A stretch of 28,794 bases of DNA, taken from the NCBI GenBank assembly GCA_913009315.1, contig CAJVZA010000018.1, positions 1 to 28,794 of the forward strand, given 5' to 3'. Source of the DNA: an uncultured Hippea sp. Lineage in GTDB: Bacteria > Campylobacterota_A > Desulfurellia > JAADFJ01. Both the position numbers and the translations under genes were made by a program. The notes beneath the pieces were generated by a model. It was not told the origin of the DNA and made no database searches. It worked only from the letters and a program-made list of their open reading frames with translations. Below, piece by piece: positions 9,180 to 16,566 of this stretch (within the stretch, counting starts at the first letter, position 1; every line of letters starts with the position of its first letter).

Positions 9180-9644
9180 ATTATCTGATGTTAGAATTTT
9201 AAATTTATAAATCAATCGGCCTCAGGATATCTCATCGGTTTTAATCATATTCAGATTTGTTGAAACACAGTCATATTTTATATCGACCTCCCTTTTTTTC
9301 TTAAGAGTGCCTCCGCTAATCCGTATGTTTCTTTAGTTTCTATGCTGCAAATTCGCATTATAGACAGCTGTTGTCATATAGAGGCATAACCGATTATACT
9401 TTGCATGCTATTATAACAAGAACGCTTATTTTTAGCAATTCAATAATTCCTGCATGTCCTTGGTATGTACGGATTAATCGAACTTTGATATTTTTGCTCC
9501 TTTGGCCGACTCATAGAGTTCCCTTCTTAATTTGTTCCGTACAAGTCCGGATATGATAAAATTTGCCGTCACGTTGAATGCGGTTCTATCGGATTTGGTT
9601 CGTTTTAGATCAGCACATTGCTCCGCAATCATCTGTCTGTCTGC
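9180..9644. other. Gene-free stretch downstream of the DUF2628 gene
   Basis: I see no gene here. Open frames at 9371-9556 and 9532-9753 lack ribosome binding sites and family resemblance, and the second is antisense to the DUF2628 gene. No clear terminator or repeat stands out. Confidence 0.5.
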
Positions 9645-10145
9645 TTATCCATTTGATAAACCGGAGAATACGCCGGAAATAAACATCCCGCTGATTAAAA
9701 TTCCGATTAAAGTCAGGATGGAGGCTGCCGCTCCTGCCCATATAACCCACTGATTGACTCCGCCATAGACTCGCATGGCGCCTATTCTTTTAGTTTCATC
9801 GGCAGTGCTGTTTTCTATATTCAGTTTAACCTTGTTGTATCGCTTGTAAACAAAATAGCTTCCGTAGCCGCCCATAAGTATGCCGATAATTGTCCATCCG
9901 ATAATAGAAAGCGTAGAAGCTGCAGCAAGATTAATGAGAAAAATAACCCCTGCTTCGATATAGAGCTTACGATATAGAAAAAAGAATATTCCGCCGAATG
10001 CCGCCCAATAGTTCCAATTCCACATTATGCGATCAACGCCGTTGACGCTGTATTTAGCAAAAGTGTTGCGATAGTATTCTGTTTTCTCCGGTTTTCCTAT
10101 AAATGCTTCGAGCATCGCACTTTCATAATCAGAACTCTTAGTCAC
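9645..10145 (-). CDS. DUF2628-family membrane protein
   Basis: A 166-residue integral membrane protein. After a soluble N-terminus of about 40 residues comes the DUF2628 signature, aromatic-rich NWNYWAAFGGIFFFLYRKLY (about 43-62). Hydrophobic spans follow at about 48-58, 64-100 and 133-160, with a charged loop near 101-125. Function is unknown. The start is GTG at 10145 behind a weak AGGGG. The last 8 bp of an upstream lipoprotein-like frame overlap this start, suggesting a former two-gene operon. Confidence 0.8.
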   Translation of the reverse strand: MTKSSDYESAMLEAFIGKPEKTEYYRNTFAKYSVNGVDRIMWNWNYWAAFGGIFFFLYRKLYIEAGVIFLINLAAASTLSIIGWTIIGILMGGYGSYFVYKRYNKVKLNIENSTADETKRIGAMRVYGGVNQWVIWAGAAASILTLIGILISGMFISGVFSGLSNG

Positions 10146-10329
10146 GAATTCCCCTTTTTGCTGCCGTATAATGTAAAAACGATCCTAATCTTGTCTGTAT
10201 CCTTCCGTATAGAACATTCTTTTGAGTATCAAATGTTTTTCCCTGAATTGAAATAATCGTATCGGCAGCAAACAAAGTATAGCTTTGACATCCTGAAATG
10301 GCAAGAAAAAAACTTGCGATAAGTTTGAC
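10138..10329 (-). pseudogene. Small lipoprotein-like frame without a start codon
   Basis: The minus-strand frame encodes KLIASFFLAISGC followed by QSYTLFAAD: a positive residue, a hydrophobic stretch and a lipobox-like ISGC, as in a signal peptidase II lipoprotein. About 50 residues follow, ending IRD and TAA at 10138-10140. The codon where translation should begin is GTC (10327-10329) rather than GTG or ATG, and the frame is stopped not far upstream. The stop overlaps the DUF2628 start by 8 bp, so the frame was probably once translated. Either the start codon has mutated, a rare start is used, or there is a sequencing error. Confidence 0.5.
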
Positions 10330-10354
10330 AAGAATTCCCTGTCGGTTATACTTA

Positions 10355-10440
10355 TTTTGTTAAGTTCAGGGGAACCTTGTGAGATTCACGAACTGTCCCG
10401 CAGCTGTAACCCTGATTCTTCAGGAGATATGCCGCCGGCA
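10355..10440 (+). ncRNA. Cobalamin riboswitch (orphan)
   Basis: The conserved B12-box core is readable: GGGGAACCTTGTGAGATTC, then ACTGTCCCGCAGCTGTAA (matching the family pattern GCTGxCCCGCxxCTGTxA), and CAGGAGATATGCCG at the 3' side. It is expected to bind adenosylcobalamin or a relative and repress downstream genes. The next 260 bases on the plus strand hold no recognisable transporter or cobalamin gene, only the approach to a CRISPR array. A weak hairpin CTCT / AGAG followed by TTTTT (near 10476-10498) could be the expression platform. Confidence 0.8.
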
Positions 10441-10699
10441 AAAGATGTCCGATTTTGCTTGATCAAGACAAGGATCTCTTTATTTTATGAGAGTTTTTAT
10501 AAGAATGAACGGATTTTTTGAAACGGTTAAAAAAGGGGCAGGTTACAGAAATTGATACAACTGCTTGTCATTACTGCAGATTTTGTCTATTGACAGCGAT
10601 AAAAACAGGCATAAGACAGGCTTCAAAGGTGTCGATAACTCCGGGTTACAGAAAAGCAGGCTATAACCTGTTGATACTATTGGTCAGAAAGGGGGCACA
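10441..10699 (+). other. Stretch between riboswitch and CRISPR array, possible leader or decayed gene
   Basis: I see no convincing gene. A 61-codon frame beginning TTG at 10518 has no ribosome binding site or family resemblance, and a 22-codon ATG frame near 10488 is equally weak. Given the orientation of the CRISPR repeats (3' end ATTGCGAC), the leader would lie here. The regulated gene once served by the riboswitch may have been lost from this interval. Confidence 0.4.
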
Positions 10700-10952
10700 G
10701 TGAGAAACGCAGACTTGATGAATAAAGGATTGCGACCCATCTACATAGATTTTCCCTATCTCTAATTCTATCTTATGTGAGAAACGCAGACTTGATGAAT
10801 AAAGGATTGCGACTCTTGTTTGAGGTTCGGTGTGAAACGAATGTCTTTTTGGCGTGAGAAACGCAGACTTGATGAATAAAGGATTGCGACTACTCAAAAC
10901 CTCTATTCTCTTTTTTTTCTTTTCATACTGTGAGAAACGTGGTTGTATTTTG

Positions 10953-10973
10953 TTTCCACCTCGTAGGTGGAAA
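10953..10973. repeat. REP palindrome inserted in the CRISPR array
   Basis: A 21-nt palindrome with arms TTTCCACCT / AGGTGGAAA and a 3-nt centre, followed by TAGGAATAT. It is the same sequence that brackets the RAYT gene at 19276-19929. It sits inside the 184-bp segment splitting the fourth CRISPR repeat. Confidence 0.9.
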
Positions 10974-11002
10974 TAGGAATATGGGACTGCTTCGGCCTTC
11001 GG

Positions 11003-11084
11003 CCTCGCAGTGACGAAAAATAGAGGTCATTGCGAGCGAAGCGAAGCAATCTCAAAAAACGTTGACAATAAAGAGATTACCATG
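11003..11084. repeat. Fragment of the CATTGCGAGC inverted-repeat element within the CRISPR array
   Basis: The sequence CCTCGCAGTGACGAAAAATA, then GTCATTGCGAGCGAAGCGAA and AATCTCAAAAAA, closely matches the interiors of 8908-9179 and, in reverse complement, 26530-26655 (shared TGACAATAAA and GATTACCA further on). The terminal CCTGTTGAAAA repeats are missing, so it is a partial copy, part of the 184-bp insertion. Confidence 0.75.
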
Positions 11085-11201
11085 TGCCTTTGGGTGTTTA
11101 CGATGACGAAGAGGGAAACTAAAACTTGATGAATAAAGGATTGCGACGCATATGTCCAAACTTTTCAGATATAGACAGTTTTTTCCGTGAGAAACGCAGA
11201 C

Positions 11202-11543
11202 ATATTTTACCCATTTCTGCTCAAGGCAGATTTGGGTAAGTAAAAAAGAAGAGTTCGTTTTTGCGAGAATTGGAAGTGATATGCTTCCAACAAACACCCC
11301 AAACGATGGCGTTAACCATTACAAATGGTAAAGATATTTTTTAGAATGCGCTTTTTGTCATTTTCGTCATCCTTATTGTGACTTCGTGTTAACCTATGAA
11401 TTTGTCAAATTTTACTTCATCAGCTAATGTACAGTTATTGCCATGATTTTTTTTGGTTCTTCCTTATAAATTGATGCCTATCTGCTTTCTGTATTTTACT
11501 ACTTTTTACAGTTGTTTGGTTTTTTATGGAGCAATTCGCAGTA
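11202..11543. other. Gene-free stretch between the CRISPR remnant and the glycerol operon
   Basis: No full gene. An open frame runs on the plus strand from the truncated repeat to a TAA at 11329-11331 (ending GVNHYKW); it may be the tail of a lost gene, but I do not recognise it. Hairpins lie at about 11208-11237 (ACCCA ... TGGGT) and 11313-11330 (ACCATT / AATGGT, then a T-run a few bases on), the second a possible weak terminator. Confidence 0.4.
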
Positions 11544-11572
11544 TTGACATTAGGAATATCGAGTTGTATAAT
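11544..11572 (+). promoter_or_regulatory. Consensus sigma-70 promoter of the glycerol operon
   Basis: TTGACA (11544-11549) and TATAAT (11567-11572) both match the consensus exactly and are separated by 17 bp. They lie 44 bp before the ATG of the first operon gene, which has AGGAG at good spacing. Such a strong promoter implies tight repression. Confidence 0.85.
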
Positions 11573-11587
11573 TAAATGTACATACAA
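11564..11587. promoter_or_regulatory. Candidate GntR-family operator overlapping the -10 box
   Basis: Inverted repeat TTGTAT (11564-11569) / ATACAA (11582-11587), spaced by 12 bp and overlapping the -10 box. A shorter palindrome, TGTACA, lies within. The position suits steric repression, and the operon ends with a GntR/UTRA regulator. The pairing is an inference. Confidence 0.5.
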
Positions 11588-11615
11588 TACGGTCAGTTAA
11601 GACAGGAGAACGAAT

Positions 11616-13352
11616 ATGAAACTGAAAAAAATTGAATCGTTATTGAGAAGAAAGGTTTCGAAGAACATAGTCTGCAGTGAATTCCATTCTTCCATCGTTT
11701 TGGAAGGAGAAGTTGAAAAATGGGATGAGGTTATAAGGGCTGGAAAATTAGCAGCAAATAAGGGATATAAAGGCGTTGTAAACAAGATTAAGGTTAAAGG
11801 TTTAGAGATTCCAAAAATGAAACTTCCTTCGATAAGGGATGGTACTTTAGAAGGTAAAAAGTTTGACGTTTTGATCATCGGAGGAGGGATCATAGGTTCT
11901 TCGATAGCAAGAGAGATTTCAAAATGGGATGTTTCCATCGCACTCGTTGACAAAGAAGAGGATGTCGGTACTCATACTTCTTCAAGAAATGACGGGGTAG
12001 TTCATCCGGGGATAGCACCACCCTCAGGCTCAAAAAAAACATTTTACAATGTTCGCGGCAATAAAATGTACACGAGAATTTCGAAAGAGCTGGATATCGA
12101 ATTCAGCAGAAAAGGCTCTCTTGTTCTCTACAACAACAATTTCTTAAAAATAATCAAACCGCTGATCAGGAGCAGGGCTAAAAAGAACGGGGTAGAAATT
12201 TATTTCTTAGATGTTGAGCAGGCTAAAGAGATCGAGCCAAACATAACCGATGAAATAAAAGGAGCGTTCTTTCTTCCAAGTGCCGGTGTGCTTTCGCCGT
12301 ATAAAGCTACTATTGCGTATGCGGAAAATGCTGCTCAGAATGGCGTGAATTTTTTTCTTGAAACTGCAGCTGAGTCGATGGAAGTGAAAAATGGGAAGAT
12401 AATATTCGTGAGTACAAACAGGGGGAAGATATACCCGAAAGTTGTAATAAATGCAGCCGGAAATTTTGCAGATGAAGCGGCAAATATGGCAGGTGACCAA
12501 TGTTTTACAATTCATCCAAGAAAGGGAGAAGAGGTAATTCTTGATAAGAAAAAAGGATGGTTATTGAACTCGATCGTTAGCAAACTAACGATCAACAGAC
12601 ATTCTAACACGAAAGGCGGGGGCCTCATCAAAACTGTGGATGGGAATATCTTAATAGGTCCGAACGCTTACGAACAACCTTATAAAGAGGATTATACAAC
12701 TACACCGAACGGTATAGGCGAGGTTTTGAATAAACATTTGTACACGATAAAGGGTTTGAACAAGGCTGATGTAATAACTTACTTTGCCGGTACGAGAGCT
12801 GCAACCTATGAAGAGGACTTTATAGTCGAAAAATCAGAGTATATAGAGAACTTAATATATGCAGCCGGAATTCAATCCCCGGGGATAACTTCAGCACCTG
12901 CAATAGCTGTAGATGTAGAGAAAATGGCCGTGGAAATCTTAAGAAATTACATGTCAATCAGGAAAAAGAACAATTGGAATCCGAAAAGAGAGGGTATTCC
13001 GCTTGTGAACTCACTACCATACGAAGAGAGAAAAAGGTTGATAGCCCAAAATCCGGATTATGGAGTAATAATTTGCAGGTGTGAAGAAATAAGCAATGGA
13101 GAAGTAATAGATGCTATACATTCGCCTATACCTGCAAGGAGCTTGGATTCCATCAAAAGAAGAGTTAGAGCTGGGATGGGGAGATGTCAAGGAGGCTTCT
13201 GCACTCCTCTTATCATGAAAATTATACATGAAGAAAGCGGAATAAGCATGCTTAAAATAAGTAAAAAGGGCGGAAAGTCGTATATCCTTCGCGAAGAAAC
13301 AAAGAACTCGCTGAGAAGGGTTAAAGCTAAGGAAAAACTTGGAAAAAGATGA
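11616..13352 (+). CDS. FAD-dependent glycerol-3-phosphate dehydrogenase (GlpA-like) with BON-like N-terminus and [2Fe-2S] C-terminus
   Basis: Likely oxidises glycerol-3-phosphate to DHAP. Residues 1-62 resemble a BON domain (SSIVLEGEVEKWDEVIRAGK ... VNKIKVKGL). The FAD-binding Rossmann motif is VLIIGGGIIGSS (85-96), followed by a DAO-type body with NDGVVHPGIAPPSG and INAAGNFADE. The C-terminal BFD-like [2Fe-2S] domain has CRCEEIS and, about 35 residues later, RCQGGFC. The 578-residue length fits the multi-domain form known from Thermotogales glp clusters. The next gene starts 1 bp after its stop. Arginine codons are mostly AGA/AGG and the sense strand is purine-rich, unlike several flanking genes, which hints at transfer. 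Confidence 0.85.
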   Translation: MKLKKIESLLRRKVSKNIVCSEFHSSIVLEGEVEKWDEVIRAGKLAANKGYKGVVNKIKVKGLEIPKMKLPSIRDGTLEGKKFDVLIIGGGIIGSSIAREISKWDVSIALVDKEEDVGTHTSSRNDGVVHPGIAPPSGSKKTFYNVRGNKMYTRISKELDIEFSRKGSLVLYNNNFLKIIKPLIRSRAKKNGVEIYFLDVEQAKEIEPNITDEIKGAFFLPSAGVLSPYKATIAYAENAAQNGVNFFLETAAESMEVKNGKIIFVSTNRGKIYPKVVINAAGNFADEAANMAGDQCFTIHPRKGEEVILDKKKGWLLNSIVSKLTINRHSNTKGGGLIKTVDGNILIGPNAYEQPYKEDYTTTPNGIGEVLNKHLYTIKGLNKADVITYFAGTRAATYEEDFIVEKSEYIENLIYAAGIQSPGITSAPAIAVDVEKMAVEILRNYMSIRKKNNWNPKREGIPLVNSLPYEERKRLIAQNPDYGVIICRCEEISNGEVIDAIHSPIPARSLDSIKRRVRAGMGRCQGGFCTPLIMKIIHEESGISMLKISKKGGKSYILREETKNSLRRVKAKEKLGKR

Positions 13353-13353
13353 T

Positions 13354-14613
13354 ATGAAAAGTTACGATGTGGTGATTCTTGGCGCAGGACCGGCCGGTTT
13401 GGCAGCGGCGATCACTTCAAATGATAATGGCTCAAAAACGCTTGTAATTGAAAGAGAAAATAAACCGGGGGGTATATTAAAGCAATGCATCCATGACGGA
13501 TTTGGGATCGTTAAATTTGGGCAAAGGCTTTCCGGCCCGGAATATGCTTACAAGTTTATAGAAGAAGCGGAGGAGAAAAACGTAGAGATGAAATTTTCAT
13601 CTTTTGTGACGGAGATTAAGAAAAGTGATGAAAAATTCGAGCTAAAGCTTGTTAATTCAGGAGGAATGGAAAAAATAGAAACGAAAAGTATAGTGCTTGC
13701 AACTGGGTGCAGAGAGAGAACAGCAAAACAAATTTTTATCCACGGTTCAAGACCCGCGGGCGTGTACGCAGCAGGTACTGTTCAGTATTTTACCAATATA
13801 ATGGGATATCTCCCGGGGGAAAAATGTGTTATTTTGGGAAGCGGAGATATAGGACTCATAATGGCGAGAAGATTGACTCTGGAAGGAACCAAGGTTCTTG
13901 GAGTTTATGAAGCAAAGCCGGAACCGTCTGGGCTGAAAAGAAATTTGGCACAGTGTCTTGAAGATTATTCAATTCCTTTATATCTTTCACATACCATAAC
14001 CAAAGTCTTTGGCGACGAAAGAGTAAACGCTGTTGAAGTATCTAAAGTTGACAAAAATATGCAACCGATAAAGGGAACGGAGAAGATCATAAAGTGTGAC
14101 ACCGTTATGCTCTCCGTTGGCCTAATACCTGAGAATGAAGTGGCAGAATCTCTTGGCTTAAGGATGGATCCTTCCACAAAAGGCCCTTTGGTGGATCAAG
14201 ATCTCATGTCGGTGAATGTGAGCGGTGTTTTTTCTTGTGGCAATTCACTCCACGTGAATGATCTCGTTGACTATGTGTCCGAAAGTGGAGAAATCGCCGG
14301 CTTGGGTGCCGCAAGATATTCCCTTAGGAAAGAAACTCGCTTGATCACCTTTAATAAGGGGAAAAACTTGCTTTACTTAGTACCACAAAGAATCAACGTG
14401 AAGTCTGAAAACAAAAAGGTAATCTTCTATTTTAGAGTCAAAGCCACAATGAAAAATGTCGAATTTGTGGTGAAACTCGGAAACCATAAGATCTTGAAGA
14501 CAAGATACCTTTATTTGAGTCCACCTGAAATGAAAAGAATAATCTTTGATCTTCCTTCGGATCTCACTGATGACTCTGAATTGGGTTTTGAAGCTTACGA
14601 GGGTGAAAGATGA
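13354..14613 (+). CDS. NAD(P)/FAD-dependent oxidoreductase of the glycerol-3-phosphate dehydrogenase complex
   Basis: Two dinucleotide-binding sites are visible: VVILGAGPAGLAAA (6-19) for FAD, and CVILGSGDIGLIMA near 159-172 for NAD(P). Between them is ATGCRERTAKQIFIHG, typical of the group found beside GlpA-like and DUF1667 proteins. It probably passes electrons between the FAD/[2Fe-2S] subunit and NAD(P) or another carrier. The last 90 residues form a separate unrecognised domain. The ATG at 13354 is preferred over the in-frame TTG at 13339, since it starts directly at MKSYDVVILGAGPAG. Its stop overlaps the next start (ATGA). Confidence 0.85.
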   Translation: MKSYDVVILGAGPAGLAAAITSNDNGSKTLVIERENKPGGILKQCIHDGFGIVKFGQRLSGPEYAYKFIEEAEEKNVEMKFSSFVTEIKKSDEKFELKLVNSGGMEKIETKSIVLATGCRERTAKQIFIHGSRPAGVYAAGTVQYFTNIMGYLPGEKCVILGSGDIGLIMARRLTLEGTKVLGVYEAKPEPSGLKRNLAQCLEDYSIPLYLSHTITKVFGDERVNAVEVSKVDKNMQPIKGTEKIIKCDTVMLSVGLIPENEVAESLGLRMDPSTKGPLVDQDLMSVNVSGVFSCGNSLHVNDLVDYVSESGEIAGLGAARYSLRKETRLITFNKGKNLLYLVPQRINVKSENKKVIFYFRVKATMKNVEFVVKLGNHKILKTRYLYLSPPEMKRIIFDLPSDLTDDSELGFEAYEGER

Positions 14614-14960
14614 AAGAAATTACGTGCACCTTGTGTCCGAATGGGTGTGGTTTAGAAGTTGATGAAAAAGATGGCAAGTGGATAATCAAAGGCAACTTAT
14701 GTTCAATGGGGAAAGAATTTGCAATATATGAAATGACAAATCCAACAAGGTCTGTGTGCACAACCGTTAAAACTGTTTTTAGAGAATTGCCAAGACTACC
14801 GGTAAAAACCGACGGTGAAATCCCCAAAAAATTGGTATTCGATTTTATGGTAGAAATGAAGAATGTAATAGTTGAAAAAAGAGTGTCTGTTGGCGATATA
14901 ATTGTAAAAAACGTTTTGAGTACGGGTGTGAATGTCGTATCCACTTCAAAGATAGAGTAA
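14610..14960 (+). CDS. DUF1667 protein, third subunit of the GlpABC-like complex
   Basis: A 116-residue protein with the DUF1667 cysteine pattern: CTLCPNGCGLEV at the N-terminus and GNLCSMGKEFA near residues 30-40, four cysteines suited to bind a metal or Fe-S cluster. It then has TTVKTVFRELPRLPVKTDGE, a family hallmark. DUF1667 genes follow GlpA/GlpB-like oxidoreductases in many anaerobes and are taken as a small redox subunit. Its start overlaps the previous stop by 4 bp. The acidic and lysine-rich tail is unremarkable. Confidence 0.85.
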   Translation: MKEITCTLCPNGCGLEVDEKDGKWIIKGNLCSMGKEFAIYEMTNPTRSVCTTVKTVFRELPRLPVKTDGEIPKKLVFDFMVEMKNVIVEKRVSVGDIIVKNVLSTGVNVVSTSKIE

Positions 14961-15000
14961 CATTTTAAAGATTTAAAAAATGAATTCGAGGAGAATGCCA

Positions 15001-16557
15001 ATGGGGGAAAAACGAATACTGTCCATTGATTGTGGAACTCAAAGTGTCAGGGCGATGATATTTGATAGTAAAGGAAATTTGATTGCAGAGGACAGAAGGG
15101 AAATTCAGCCTTATTTTTCAAAAAAGCCTGGCTGGGCAGAGCAAAATCCTGAGGTATATTGGCGAAACGCTTGTCAGGCCATGCGTACGGTAAAAGAAAA
15201 CAATCCTGAGGAATGGGGGAAAATTGCGGCTATTGTTGTTACAACTTTGAGAGCTACGGAAGTGCTTTTAGACAAGAACGGAGAGGTGATCAGGCCGTCT
15301 ATCTTGTGGTTAGACCAAAGAAAAGCCAGGTGTAAAGAGCCTTTAAGATTTTCCGATAGGATCATTTTTTCCATCACATCGATGAGAAGAACCATTGAAA
15401 TAATCAGAAAACACTCAACAGCCAATTGGATAAAGGAAAACGAGCCCCAAATTTGGGATAAAACGTACAAATACATGCTAATCTCTGGATTCTTCAATTA
15501 CAAGCTTACCGGGAAGTTTGTGGATTCCATAGCCTCACAAATAGGATTTTTGCCTTTTGACTATAAAAACAAAAGATGGGAGAAATCGAAAAACAGCTGG
15601 AAGTGGTATATTTTCGGTGTAGAACCGGATAAACTTTACAAACTTGTGGAAGCCGGGAGTATCATAGGGAGAGTAGCAAAAAGTGCGGCAGAGGAAACAG
15701 GTCTTAAGGAAGGGTTACCTGTTGTGGCTGGAGGATCAGACAAAGGGTGCGAGACTCTTGGAAATGGGTGCGCAGATCCTTCTTCTGCAAGTCTTAGCTT
15801 TGGAACAACAGCCACGGTTCAAATAACATCTCCAACCTATTTCGAACCGCTGAAGTTTATGCCCTCGTATCCGGCTGTGATCCCCGGGAATTATAACCCT
15901 GAGATTGAAATATTCAGAGGGTATTGGATGATAAGCTGGTTCAAAAAAGAGTTTGCGGAAAAAGAGGTGAAGGAGGCAGGGAAAAGGCACATCAGCGCAG
16001 AGAAGCTGTTGAATCAGAGATTGAACGAGATTCCGCCTGGCTCTCAGGGGCTTATGCTTCAACCCTATTGGGGACCGCATGTAAAAACCCCGGATGCCAA
16101 GGGCTCGATAATAGGCTTTGGAGATGTGCATACGAGGATTCATATATACAGAGCCATCATAGAAGGGATAAACTACGCACTAATGGATGGGCTTGAAAAG
16201 ATCGAAAAAAAATCCAAGGTTAAAGTTCAGAGAATCATGGTGGCGGGCGGCGGCTCTCAGAGCGATGCTATATGTCAAATAACAGCAGATATGTTTAACA
16301 AATCTGTTTACAGGATCAATACGCATGAGGTCTCTGGTTTGGGAGCAGCTATTATTGGATTTGTCGGTATAGGGGTTTATAAGGACTACGAAGAAGCCAT
16401 TAAAAATATGGTTCACTATAAGAGTATTTTTAATCCAAACTCCGAAAATTCCAAGATATACAAGAAGTTGTACAAAGATGTATATAAGAGAATATATCCG
16501 AGCTTGAAGAGAGTATATAAAGGCATAAAGAGAATAACCAATTATCCGGAAATATAA
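15001..16557 (+). CDS. FGGY-family carbohydrate kinase, probable glycerol kinase
   Basis: ATP-dependent sugar/polyol kinase of about 518 residues. The N-terminal phosphate loop is ILSIDCGTQSVRAMIFD. The FGGY_N body includes PSILWLDQRKA and a catalytic aspartate candidate in VVAGGSDKGCE. The C-terminal domain has VMVAGGGSQSDAICQ-type and GLGAAIIG blocks. Context with glycerol-3-phosphate dehydrogenase favours glycerol, but the usual glycerol kinase signature is not exact, and another polyol is possible. The ATG at 15001 follows GAGGAG by 7 nt and is preferred over one at 14980. Confidence 0.85.
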   Translation: MGEKRILSIDCGTQSVRAMIFDSKGNLIAEDRREIQPYFSKKPGWAEQNPEVYWRNACQAMRTVKENNPEEWGKIAAIVVTTLRATEVLLDKNGEVIRPSILWLDQRKARCKEPLRFSDRIIFSITSMRRTIEIIRKHSTANWIKENEPQIWDKTYKYMLISGFFNYKLTGKFVDSIASQIGFLPFDYKNKRWEKSKNSWKWYIFGVEPDKLYKLVEAGSIIGRVAKSAAEETGLKEGLPVVAGGSDKGCETLGNGCADPSSASLSFGTTATVQITSPTYFEPLKFMPSYPAVIPGNYNPEIEIFRGYWMISWFKKEFAEKEVKEAGKRHISAEKLLNQRLNEIPPGSQGLMLQPYWGPHVKTPDAKGSIIGFGDVHTRIHIYRAIIEGINYALMDGLEKIEKKSKVKVQRIMVAGGGSQSDAICQITADMFNKSVYRINTHEVSGLGAAIIGFVGIGVYKDYEEAIKNMVHYKSIFNPNSENSKIYKKLYKDVYKRIYPSLKRVYKGIKRITNYPEI

Positions 16558-16566
16558 GGAGAAAAT

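Larger units (their letters stand above)
10700..11201 (+). CRISPR. Short CRISPR array, interrupted by an insertion and truncated
   Basis: Three perfect 37-nt repeats lie at 10700-10736, 10777-10813 and 10854-10890, starting GTGAGAAACGCAG and ending GGATTGCGAC. Spacers are 10737-10776 (40), 10814-10853 (40) and 10891-10929 (39). The fourth repeat is split: its first 10 nt are at 10930-10939 and its last 24 nt at 11124-11147, with CAG lost and 184 bp between. A further 39-nt spacer (11148-11186) leads to a fifth repeat that keeps only 15 nt (11187-11201). The 3' ATTGCGAC resembles the usual ATTGAAAC-type 5' handle. No cas genes are in the window. Confidence 0.9.

Noticed and set aside
9371-9753. 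Two small plus-strand frames
   Set aside because: No ribosome binding sites or recognisable domains; the second is antisense to the DUF2628 gene.
10518-10703. 61-codon frame between riboswitch and CRISPR, with two nearby cysteine pairs
   Set aside because: TTG start without Shine-Dalgarno, runs into the first CRISPR repeat, and matches nothing I know under cobalamin control.
11052-11297. Minus-strand frame through the broken CRISPR array
   Set aside because: It is a translation of repeats and a spacer.
11199-11331. Open frame after the truncated CRISPR repeat with a Cas4-like looking CSRQIW string
   Set aside because: The resemblance is six residues only, the rest does not fit Cas4, and the frame has no start.
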